From positions 1-16,776 of the forward strand of contig JAPYWX010000014.1 in NCBI GenBank assembly GCA_028276145.1: a stretch of DNA of 16,776 nt, in the 5' to 3' direction. Shown here one piece after another: positions 7,085 to 13,834 of this stretch (position 1 is its first letter; every line of letters begins with the position of its first letter). The position numbers were made by a program, and so were the translations under genes. The notes under the pieces were generated by a model, which saw nothing but the letters and a program-made list of their open reading frames with translations, was not told the origin of the DNA and did no database searches. The DNA comes from Spirochaetota bacterium (GTDB taxonomy: Bacteria; Spirochaetota; Brevinematia; DTOW01).

Positions 7085-9733
7085 GTTTCTTAACAATCTC
7101 GTTTCCTCCGATATCTTCCTAGCCACAACAAGCATATTTGCAAAGTTTTTAATATCCATCTTTTCAAACCATACCGAGAGTTTCTCAAAATACTCATTAA
7201 GAAACTTTTTGTCCATTTTTTTATCCTTTCTCATGAAAATTCTCTTTAGTTCACTCTTGAGTACTTCTTTTATATCATCATTTGAGTTACCATCGTACAA
7301 TTCTTCAACTACCTTTAGGTATTGGTAAGGGAATGTACTGGGAATTTTGCCTTCATGGAAATTTTCAATTAAATCTTCTACGAACTCTTTTAACTCCCAA
7401 TTATAGACAAATTCTCTTTCTTCGCCTCCGTGTGTCATGAAAGTGACACAAAAAGCACTCTTACCATAAAAATTTTTGGCTTTTTTCTCTGCTTCGCTAA
7501 CTTTCTTAAGTGCTAGGTAAAGTGGGTATTTGTGATGTACTATCAGTATACCAGCACTCATTGTAGCTTTTTTACTCAAAACTTCTTTAAATGTTTTCTG
7601 TAACTCATAAGCACAGTTTAAAACATCCTCAACAGGTAGAAATGCCAGTATATCATCACCACCAGCATAAACTAACTTACCATAGTTGTCTACTTCTACG
7701 ATTTTTCTTACATACTCCAAAGCAAAAATAGACAACCTCCTACTAAAAACTTGGTGAATTGAAGGCGAAATAGGATGCCTAGAATCTAAAATTTTTTCTA
7801 TTTTCACTTTATCATCACTTTTTGAAAAATCAATTAAAGCCTTTTTCACATTTTTATGTATTGACTCACCTATTTTTATATTAAATTCACCCCTTAGCCA
7901 CTTACCCATGTTATCACCGTCCATCTGCAGTATTGCATAGTACTTAGATGGCGATATTTCTTTCTTCTTCAAGAATTCAACTATCTCCTTAATATCTTTT
8001 TCATCAACCTTCAAACCAAGTTCCTTTTCAAAGTAATCAGTCCTGTATGTCTCTGTCATCAAGAATTGTCCATCAATACTATAGAGTTTATCCCCTTTTA
8101 GCTTAGGTACAGAAACAGAATTCTGAATATCTAATTTTTCGATTAAAGAGAAAAATGATTCGAATTCTTCCTTAACCTTTTCACTAATTCCTCTTTTCTC
8201 TCCGACGCTAGCCATCTCTGAAGTTGACGGGAATTTTATTTCCCCTAAACTAAATTTTTTTGATATGATTTCAGGGAATAACCTTTTAGTTAAGCAGACA
8301 CCACAAAGTTTTTCACCTTCTTTCAAAACCCCTTTACTCAACTTCAACTTATCCCAATCAAGTTTCAATACTTCAAATTCACCGCAAAGGTGGCACTTTT
8401 CACCCGGCTCCTCAAGTTGATTGAAATCTCTAATACTCTTTCTCGCTCCAAGAAGTTTTTCTGTGAGTTCCAAAAGCAAAGGATAGGCACTGCCAACATT
8501 GGCAGTGCTATAGTAAGGATGTTCTATTATTTCTTTAATTGTTTCATAAAGTTCATCCTCACCTAACAAAGTTTTATAATCCTCCAAAGCATCATCTTTT
8601 GGTGAATAGATACCATTAGCACTCCACGGCATCATAGCCCAATAAACTTTGAAGTATGAATTTAAGTCTTCTTTTATATCATCTTCTATATCATTACTTA
8701 AATCAATTCCAATTTTCTTTGATACCTTAGCTAAATCTTCTAACTTACTTTTAAATGCTTTTTCGCACTTATTAGCTAGGTCCTTGTCATACGGAACGAC
8801 AGCAAGGAATCTATTAGGTAGGTTAGCAATTGTTAACTTCTCATCTAGATGTGAATTGTCAATGAACTTTTTAAACCATGTTCTTTCTTTGAAAATATCA
8901 AACCTATCCTTGAATTCAGTGTATAGCCATTTATCAACTAAAGGTTGTCCTAACAAGTTGGGGTATATGATAGTATCGGGTCCGAACTCTTCAACTATTG
9001 GTTTCATACTTTCCCAAACTAGGTAAGAAAGCATATAACTACCAGCCCACAAATCAGATGTTTTCCTTGCTTTTGAAATGAAACTCTGAACAGGTGATAT
9101 AGTGAACAACAGAAATGCCGGCCTTGGTAGCGCTGAAACAACGGCTGATGTCTGAACTAGATGGTCATAAATTGAATGGTTGGGTGCTCTAGAATCAGCT
9201 GGATGATAGTTTATCTCTTCAAAAATCTCAGGATAGAAACGCCACAAGAAAAGAAATACAAACTTTGCTCTTTCATCTTGACTTTTAAAGTTTAACTCTC
9301 CAAGTTCTTGAAATAATTCCTTAACCTTTCCGGGGTCAGGTGTTTCAACCTTTTTCCACTCTTCCTCTGGTTTTTCTGAAAAGATATCTACAAAGTAGCT
9401 TTCATTTATATCTACCCTAGATGCTTCCTCAAATCCTGGTTTATCTATCGTAGGTTTTACGATGATTCTACTCTGTGCAGAAGCAATTTGGTCTGCTTCC
9501 TTAACTTTTTCATCCTTTATACATTCCGAAGGAAGGATATAACCTAAGAGTTCTTCTGCCCAAATTTCATGAAGTTCATGATAATTGGAGTTACTTTTTT
9601 CTAGCTTATTGTACTCTATATGAGGAGCTTTTTTAAGATTTTTATTTATATGTTCCCTAGCTAAATCATCAAAAACAAGCAATTTGTAAGGTGGGTCATG
9701 CAAAATAGCCTTTAACTTCTGTTTCCAATCCAT
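7064..9733 (-). CDS. cmr2: Type III-B Cas10 (Cmr2), HD nuclease and cyclic oligoadenylate synthase
   Basis: Large subunit of the Cmr complex, 889 residues. The N-terminal HD domain has LHDPPYK (H12-D13) and the second cluster NHSIYDH (H186, D190, H191). The conserved Cmr2 segment SPVQSFISKARKTSDLW is at 213-229. A zinc-binding cluster comprises C447, C450, C477 and C480. The two palm domains carry QMDGDNMGKWL (DGD 605-607) and YAGGDDILAFLP with GGDD at 691-694. All catalytic motifs are intact, so both target-activated DNA cleavage (HD) and synthesis of cyclic oligoadenylate (GGDD) are expected from family knowledge. GGAGGTG sits 4 bases before the ATG; csx1 ends 12 bases upstream. It is the last gene of the operon rather than second as in common cmr layouts, and its 3' end runs 21 bases into uspA. 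A perfect 10-bp inverted repeat lies within the gene. Confidence 0.97.
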   Translation of the reverse strand: MDWKQKLKAILHDPPYKLLVFDDLAREHINKNLKKAPHIEYNKLEKSNSNYHELHEIWAEELLGYILPSECIKDEKVKEADQIASAQSRIIVKPTIDKPGFEEASRVDINESYFVDIFSEKPEEEWKKVETPDPGKVKELFQELGELNFKSQDERAKFVFLFLWRFYPEIFEEINYHPADSRAPNHSIYDHLVQTSAVVSALPRPAFLLFTISPVQSFISKARKTSDLWAGSYMLSYLVWESMKPIVEEFGPDTIIYPNLLGQPLVDKWLYTEFKDRFDIFKERTWFKKFIDNSHLDEKLTIANLPNRFLAVVPYDKDLANKCEKAFKSKLEDLAKVSKKIGIDLSNDIEDDIKEDLNSYFKVYWAMMPWSANGIYSPKDDALEDYKTLLGEDELYETIKEIIEHPYYSTANVGSAYPLLLELTEKLLGARKSIRDFNQLEEPGEKCHLCGEFEVLKLDWDKLKLSKGVLKEGEKLCGVCLTKRLFPEIISKKFSLGEIKFPSTSEMASVGEKRGISEKVKEEFESFFSLIEKLDIQNSVSVPKLKGDKLYSIDGQFLMTETYRTDYFEKELGLKVDEKDIKEIVEFLKKKEISPSKYYAILQMDGDNMGKWLRGEFNIKIGESIHKNVKKALIDFSKSDDKVKIEKILDSRHPISPSIHQVFSRRLSIFALEYVRKIVEVDNYGKLVYAGGDDILAFLPVEDVLNCAYELQKTFKEVLSKKATMSAGILIVHHKYPLYLALKKVSEAEKKAKNFYGKSAFCVTFMTHGGEEREFVYNWELKEFVEDLIENFHEGKIPSTFPYQYLKVVEELYDGNSNDDIKEVLKSELKRIFMRKDKKMDKKFLNEYFEKLSVWFEKMDIKNFANMLVVARKISEETRLLRNLSHNEY
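8483..8511. repeat. Perfect 10-bp hairpin inside cas10
   Basis: Arms GCACTGCCAA (8487-8496) and TTGGCAGTGC (8499-8508) flank the two bases CA. Skipping one bulged G (8486), ATA and TAT extend the stem to 13 bp. It codes for STANVGSAY near residues 409-417 without disturbing the frame. It is the most stable-looking stem in the operon. Confidence 0.8.
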
Positions 9734-9745
9734 AAAACACCTCCG

Positions 9746-11101
9746 CTAAATTTTTGAGATATCATTTATTATTAAATTTTCAGATATTTTTCTATTATCT
9801 TTTATTATCCGAATGTAAATATCATTATTTTTTTTACATAGCGAGATGACATTCTTCTCAAAGCCTGCATGAGCGAAAAAGTTTCTTTTATCAGGTTTTG
9901 GGGCAGGCTTATAATCCTTATCAACAATAGAATAATAAGCACGATAATCTTCGTATAACAAATGACCATTTCTTGGTAAGTTTTCTATCTTATCTATTTC
10001 ATCATCAATTCTCTTACTTTCTACCTGAAACTTCCCATCGAATATTTTCCTTTTCAACTCTTTTATCACTGTCAAAGGTACCTCTTCCATACGCTCAAAA
10101 CCTAATTTCTCTAAAACAGAGCTAACAAGGAACGCTTTAACAAAATTGGCAAAGCTTTCACTAAATTGAATTTCCCTTTCTATTTCAAATTTGCCATCAG
10201 TAGAAACAGAAATCTTTTCTTCAAATTTTTGAGATATTCTTTCTATTTTATCAAAAAGTTCATCTGAACTTTGCATATAGCTTATCAAAAACACCGGTAA
10301 GGCAAACAACAAAGAACCTAAGAAAACCATAACTTTTTTCCTATATTCCAAATACCCATCAGAGAAAATAGAATCAAAGAAATCACTAATTTCTTTTCCT
10401 AACTTTTCCTTAAAAGAATCTTCTTTAATACCTTTAAACAGCCTAATTGGCTCTCTTGAATCATTATAAACCAATATTCTTGGTAAAATTTTAGTATCCT
10501 CAATAACATTGATGTTAAATATTCCTTTTTCCTCAAGACCGCTAACATACGGGTCTGCATTCAAAACTTTCATTCTGACATCAAAGCCATAAGCTAATAT
10601 CTCAAGTATGTCTTTTAATGCTCTATAGCTCAAAAGAGTTGTATAGTTAATTCCGTGAGTAGCATCAAAGATTACTTCTATTTTTTCTTCATTACCAACT
10701 CCTTTTAGGAGTTGTGAAAATTTAAATGAAAGTTCCTTAAGAACTCCATAATAAAAATCCATTGCATTACCAAAAAATTTGACATTCTTAAACTCACCGA
10801 AACCATAAGAAACAATAACATCATCAGGCAAGATACCTAATTTTCCCTTACAAAAATCATTAGTTATGTAATCCTTAACCTTTTGCCTTAAATCACTATA
10901 AGAAGAATCTTTGGAAATTGAATTAAAAACTGAGTCTAAGTCAATTAAAGTATCAGAAACAATAATAAAAATTTTATCGGGATTTTCTTTTTCCTTAATA
11001 AGAGGCAAATCTGATTTGCTTTTTCTAGTATCTCCATCATACTGATAAGTAATTTCTCCCCACTTTTCAGGAGCTCCCCACGGTGCAATAAAAACTTTCA
11101 T
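9746..11101 (-). CDS. csx1: Csx1-family CARF-HEPN ribonuclease activated by cyclic oligoadenylate
   Basis: A 451-residue stand-alone type III effector. The N-terminal CARF domain starts with MKVFIAPWGAPEKWGEITY and carries the ligand-site motif FDATHGINY (145-153), typical of Csx1. The C-terminal HEPN domain has the RNase motif R406-NFFA-H411, followed by AG. From family knowledge, binding of cyclic tetra-adenylate at the CARF dimer activates nonspecific RNA cutting by the HEPN dimer. A hydrophobic stretch at about 257-276 resembles a membrane span but fits a buried helix of the Csx1 fold. Its ATG overlaps the csx3 stop as ATGA, so synthesis of the nuclease is coupled to that of the likely off-switch. 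Cas10 follows 12 bases downstream. An 8-bp perfect hairpin lies in the CARF-coding part. Ligand size (cA4 rather than cA6) is inferred from the csx3 pairing. Confidence 0.93.
   Translation of the reverse strand: MKVFIAPWGAPEKWGEITYQYDGDTRKSKSDLPLIKEKENPDKIFIIVSDTLIDLDSVFNSISKDSSYSDLRQKVKDYITNDFCKGKLGILPDDVIVSYGFGEFKNVKFFGNAMDFYYGVLKELSFKFSQLLKGVGNEEKIEVIFDATHGINYTTLLSYRALKDILEILAYGFDVRMKVLNADPYVSGLEEKGIFNINVIEDTKILPRILVYNDSREPIRLFKGIKEDSFKEKLGKEISDFFDSIFSDGYLEYRKKVMVFLGSLLFALPVFLISYMQSSDELFDKIERISQKFEEKISVSTDGKFEIEREIQFSESFANFVKAFLVSSVLEKLGFERMEEVPLTVIKELKRKIFDGKFQVESKRIDDEIDKIENLPRNGHLLYEDYRAYYSIVDKDYKPAPKPDKRNFFAHAGFEKNVISLCKKNNDIYIRIIKDNRKISENLIINDISKI
10696..10714. repeat. 8-bp perfect hairpin inside csx1
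   Basis: Arms CAACTCCT (10696-10703) and AGGAGTTG (10707-10714) surround TTT. It codes for LLKGVGN (about residues 131-137), a turn in the CARF domain just before the conserved IEVIFDATHG. The - strand copy of the arm also contains an AGGAGT Shine-Dalgarno-like string, with no sensible start following. Confidence 0.6.
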
Positions 11102-11427
11102 ACCTCCTCCTCTATTTTTATCAAATCACCAACTTTAAAATCTTGGTTATGTGATTCAACAACAACAGCACCACCTAACCTAGGGTCAAAAATTGCTACA
11201 GCAATGGTAGGATGATAGAAATGAACCAAAAACCCATAGAGCCACACAGGTCCCCTACCCGAAAGCACAACAACATTCTTTGAAAATTTATTTTTAACTG
11301 GGTCAGGTGGATTAATAGCCTTCAAATCCTCCGGACTAAGCTCCCTTCTTAATTCAAACTGAACCATCGTTACACCTTCTCGTATTTTTTTAACCTCAAA
11401 ATCAATGAAATCATTCAAATATTCCAT
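11098..11427 (-). CDS. csx3: Csx3 (Crn3), cyclic tetra-adenylate ring nuclease
   Basis: A 109-residue protein with the distinctive Csx3 core: LSGRGPVWLYGFLVHFYHPT (55-74) then DPRLGGAVVVESH (81-93). Recalling the Archaeoglobus fulgidus Csx3 sequence, its H57, H60, D69, R71 and H80 correspond to H69, H72, D81, R83 and H93 here, so the active-site set appears intact. The family degrades cyclic tetra-adenylate as a tetramer, which would end type III signalling. The start at 11427 gives a length like the A. fulgidus protein; M21 would remove the first strand. The gene overlaps cmr6 by 17 bases and its stop overlaps the csx1 start (ATGA). GAGG lies about 8 bases before the ATG, in a TAGGCTATG context also present at cmr6. 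This is the short stand-alone form, with no fused kinase or AAA domain. Confidence 0.93.
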   Translation of the reverse strand: MEYLNDFIDFEVKKIREGVTMVQFELRRELSPEDLKAINPPDPVKNKFSKNVVVLSGRGPVWLYGFLVHFYHPTIAVAIFDPRLGGAVVVESHNQDFKVGDLIKIEEEV

Positions 11428-12352
11428 AGCCTAACCTCGTCTTAGAACCAACGCCAAATTCTTTTAGTGCCTCACTAACCCATTTTTTGGCAGTCCCCTC
11501 TAACTCTGAGTAGTTATCACTTTCCCACTTCTCTATTATTTCCTTTGCTTCCTTAGGAAAATCTTTGTCATTTAAAATTTCTTTAATTCTGTACTCATCA
11601 ATGAGTACAGTAAAGTGAAAAGGTATACCCTTTTTGACTGTTAGGAATACTATAGGTTTAGGGTTCTCCCAATCGCCGGGAATTCCGTCTTTAGTATAGT
11701 ATTCAGTATAGTGAGGATTCATAATATCTAATTCAAAAATTCCTTTTCCTGCTTCTACTTCAGGGTAAGCATCAAGGAACACCAAAAGCCCCTTGAATCC
11801 TTGAGTACCAAACAAAAGTTTGTGTTTTAAACATTTATGTTCTAAACATTTATGTTTTAATTCCACATCATTCAATTTTTCCTCTATTTGTTTATCGTAA
11901 AGGTATTCCTGTAATTTCCCTATTTCTCCGTCATTCTTTAAGTTCTCGGCAATTTCCCAGAAGCTGACCATTCTAACGACGCCCTTTATTGCACTTGCAG
12001 GTATGTAAGGTATGCCGAATAAATGATGTAGTGTTATTGATGTTTCTAAAACATGCTCAGCCCCAAAGCCAACAATTAAACGTGATGATGTTTTTAAAGA
12101 CTCACTAAAAAGTTTCTTATATCCCTGTTTATTCAAATCTTCAATTTGTCTTTTGACTCTGTCTGAGAATTTCACCGGTAAGCTAGGTAATTTTGAAAAT
12201 GATTTTAAAAATCCTTCCTTAGATTTTGTATTCTCAACTAAAGAAACATTAACTAGCTTGAGAAATACTAAAGAATAACTATCACAGTTATCCCAATTTA
12301 CTTCGTTATGAGAACCATAAATATAATCTTTTAGCTCATTGTAATTTTTCAT
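11411..12352 (-). CDS. cmr6: Type III-B effector subunit Cmr6 (RAMP, Cas7-like)
   Basis: Backbone-capping RAMP subunit of the Cmr complex, 313 residues. Signature segments are LIVGFGAEHVLETSITLHH (92-110), IPYIPASAIKGVVR (114-127), LLFGTQGFKGLLVFLDAYP (179-197), the DIMNPHYTEYY motif (209-219) and the glycine-rich C-terminal loop GVGSKTRLGYGIFE (300-313). AGGAGG is 6 bases before the ATG, and the unknown 70-residue ORF ends 10 bases upstream. Residues 167-178 read HKCLEHKCLKHK, a short tandem repeat encoded by two 15-base hairpin-forming units at 11830-11857. A second perfect hairpin at 11589-11610 encodes TVLIDEYR. Both lie within an otherwise normal Cmr6 and leave the frame open. Confidence 0.95.
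   Translation of the reverse strand: MKNYNELKDYIYGSHNEVNWDNCDSYSLVFLKLVNVSLVENTKSKEGFLKSFSKLPSLPVKFSDRVKRQIEDLNKQGYKKLFSESLKTSSRLIVGFGAEHVLETSITLHHLFGIPYIPASAIKGVVRMVSFWEIAENLKNDGEIGKLQEYLYDKQIEEKLNDVELKHKCLEHKCLKHKLLFGTQGFKGLLVFLDAYPEVEAGKGIFELDIMNPHYTEYYTKDGIPGDWENPKPIVFLTVKKGIPFHFTVLIDEYRIKEILNDKDFPKEAKEIIEKWESDNYSELEGTAKKWVSEALKEFGVGSKTRLGYGIFE
11589..11610. repeat. Perfect 10-bp hairpin inside cmr6
   Basis: Arms CTGTACTCAT (11589-11598) and ATGAGTACAG (11601-11610) flank CA, the same arm length and loop as the stem in cas10. On the coding strand it specifies TVLIDEYR (248-255). Confidence 0.7.
11830..11857. repeat. In-frame tandem 15-base hairpin units inside cmr6
   Basis: Two units, AACAT-TT-ATGTT (11830-11841) and AAACAT-TT-ATGTTT (11844-11857), recur at a period of 15 bases. 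A third, degenerate unit may lie on the left (about 11815-11829). Because 15 is a multiple of three, the array is translated as a five-residue repeat (HKCLE/HKCLK/HKLL) in the middle of Cmr6. Confidence 0.75.
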
Positions 12353-12362
12353 AGCCTACCTC

Positions 12363-12575
12363 CTAATTGCTACATTTCCTTTTCACCCCATTTATAGCCA
12401 AAGCATACTTTATATCAACTTCCATATCCTCCAGTGGCTCAAAATTAAACTTATTCAGAGACCTTGCTAGATGGTAGAGTTCAGTAAAAATCCTAAAGTT
12501 CTCTTCATAATCAACTTTCTGACTTCTCAGTAAATCTATTTCAAACTTTTCCCAAGCCTTTCTATTTTTTATCAT
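12363..12575 (-). CDS. Unknown 70-residue protein between cmr5 and cmr6
   Basis: I do not recognise a named family. The protein is charged and mostly predicted helical, beginning MIKNRKAWEKFEIDLLRSQ and containing the segment YEENFRIFTELYHLARSL and then EPLEDMEVDIKYALAING. Its general look, a short N-terminal FEIDLLRSQ-type helix followed by an EGIEVDIRIA-like end, recalls small uncharacterised proteins of thermophiles, but that is only an impression. Support for being real: it fills a 210-base gap in an operon that has no other gap, overlaps the cmr5 end by 14 bases, and ends 10 bases before cmr6. The ribosome site is weak (AGAGGA about 10 bases upstream), fitting translational coupling to cmr5. 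It could be an accessory subunit, a small regulator, or a remnant gene. Confidence 0.7.
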   Translation of the reverse strand: MIKNRKAWEKFEIDLLRSQKVDYEENFRIFTELYHLARSLNKFNFEPLEDMEVDIKYALAINGVKRKCSN

Positions 12576-12924
12576 CCGTCTGATCCTCTATTTCTACTTC
12601 AACTATTCTTTTAAGCCAATTAGCAATCGCCAGTGCTTCAATAGTTGCAAGACGAAGAGTTTGGAAATCTGATTCTACTAAATCCTTAATTGCATCATCA
12701 CTCTTAACAAAACCTCTATTTTTTAACCATTCATTTATCGCATTATAAACTTGTTCTTTCTCTTTCTTTGACTTATAAAAAGCAAGTGTAGGAATTAAAC
12801 CATTTGAAACTATAAAAGCCGGTAGGCTCTTAGCTGCTGATTTGTATTTTTTATCTTGCTTTTTATCTTTAACCTGCTCAATACAAAATTTAGCCCTTTC
12901 TTGTTCAATTGTTTTCATTGACAT
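12562..12924 (-). CDS. cmr5: Type III-B small subunit Cmr5 (Cas11)
   Basis: Small alpha-helical subunit that forms the belly filament of the Cmr complex alongside Cmr4. It has 120 residues, normal size. Family landmarks are QERAKFCIEQV (8-18), YKSAAKSLPAFIVSNGLIPT (27-46) with LAFYKSK (47-53), and the C-terminal LRLATIEALAIANWLKRIVE (90-109). Start at 12924 is preferred because a G-run (GGGGG) stands 6 bases upstream; M3 at 12918 is an alternative. cmr4 ends 13 bases upstream and the next small ORF starts inside its last 14 bases. The tail after residue 110 is acidic then lysine-rich and probably disordered. Confidence 0.95.
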   Translation of the reverse strand: MSMKTIEQERAKFCIEQVKDKKQDKKYKSAAKSLPAFIVSNGLIPTLAFYKSKKEKEQVYNAINEWLKNRGFVKSDDAIKDLVESDFQTLRLATIEALAIANWLKRIVEVEIEDQTDDKK

Positions 12925-12937
12925 ACATCACCCCCTA

Positions 12938-13834
12938 CTAAGAATAAAATTTCACTCTCATATACCCTTTACCTGTTGTCTCATCCCCACCTAACTGTAT
13001 AAGCCCGTTACCTTCAAACAAAGATTTTACCTCGTTGAAAACATCATCAGCACTATTCAATTTACCATCTTTCTTAAAAGGTTCACCAACAAAAACCAAA
13101 GAATAAAAAACACTCTCCGATGGTATGAGTTCCTCACTGAATAGTGCTCCATCTTTGACTGTTCCTTTTGCCTGGTCAATTCTTATCCTCGTTCTTATCT
13201 CAACAGCATAATTAACAAAATCCTTAAATACATTATCAGAAACTATAACTAGATGCTTTTTTAATTCGGATGTAAGCTCATTGTTAGGCAAAAAACCACT
13301 CAAGAATTCGGCGAAGTTCTCTAATTCCTTCTCTTTCTCTTTCCTAGCCCCAAAAACAAACTCCTCAAGCACAACTTCATTCTTATCTTTTACGATTAAA
13401 TCATCTCCAAAAACTAAAGCCTCTCCGTCAGTTACATTAAGAAATTCAGAAATATTCAAGTCCTTATTTAACCCAACACTAGTAATGTCATCCTTTAATC
13501 TTCTCAAAACGAGTGGGCATGTAATCCAAGCAAAAACCCCTCTAAGTGACCTAACAGGATAAAGTAGAATTTTAGCATCCGTTATACTTATACAGCTTGC
13601 AAACTCAGAACCTTCACTCTCTGGACCAAAAATGAGTTCTACTTTTTCCTTATCAGGCCATTTCCTACTTGCCAAATCCCTTATCACTCCTTTTATTCCA
13701 CTTGACCATAGTACAGGGAATGAAGTGTGTCTCTCCCTCTGAATAGGCAAATCAACATAAGAAACACTCTGACCAGTACCCATATGTACAGGTGTCTCAG
13801 AGTAAAATGTCAAAACACCACTTTTCTTATACAT
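12938..13834 (-). CDS. cmr4: Type III-B backbone subunit Cmr4 (Cas7), target-RNA nuclease
   Basis: Repeated backbone subunit that holds the crRNA and cuts target RNA at 6-base intervals. It has 298 residues from ATG at 13834. That start is chosen over the in-frame TTG at 13840 because AAAGGAGG lies 6 bases before the ATG and would abut the TTG directly. The N-terminus SETPVHMGTGQSVSYVDLP carries an aspartate (D28) in the place of the catalytic Asp of Pyrococcus furiosus Cmr4, followed by QRERHTSFPVLWSSGIKGV. Other family segments are FGPESEG, ISITDAKILLYPVRSLRGVFAW and the final GLIQLGGDETTGKGYMRV. It overlaps the cmr3 end by 8 bases. No unusual insertions. Confidence 0.96.
   Translation of the reverse strand: MYKKSGVLTFYSETPVHMGTGQSVSYVDLPIQRERHTSFPVLWSSGIKGVIRDLASRKWPDKEKVELIFGPESEGSEFASCISITDAKILLYPVRSLRGVFAWITCPLVLRRLKDDITSVGLNKDLNISEFLNVTDGEALVFGDDLIVKDKNEVVLEEFVFGARKEKEKELENFAEFLSGFLPNNELTSELKKHLVIVSDNVFKDFVNYAVEIRTRIRIDQAKGTVKDGALFSEELIPSESVFYSLVFVGEPFKKDGKLNSADDVFNEVKSLFEGNGLIQLGGDETTGKGYMRVKFYS

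Noticed and set aside
8649..9026. 125-codon open frame on the + strand inside cas10
   Set aside because: Antisense to conserved Cas10 coding sequence, Ser/Leu-rich, with no motif.
10271..10330. Membrane segment in Csx1 (residues about 257-276)
   Set aside because: Hydrophobic enough to look like a span, but it is single, mid-protein and in a family known to be soluble; a buried helix is more likely.
13769..13805. Interrupted inverted repeat ACTCTGA...TCAGAGT near the cmr4 start
   Set aside because: The arms encode conserved N-terminal Cmr4 residues, the loop is long and inner pairing is imperfect.
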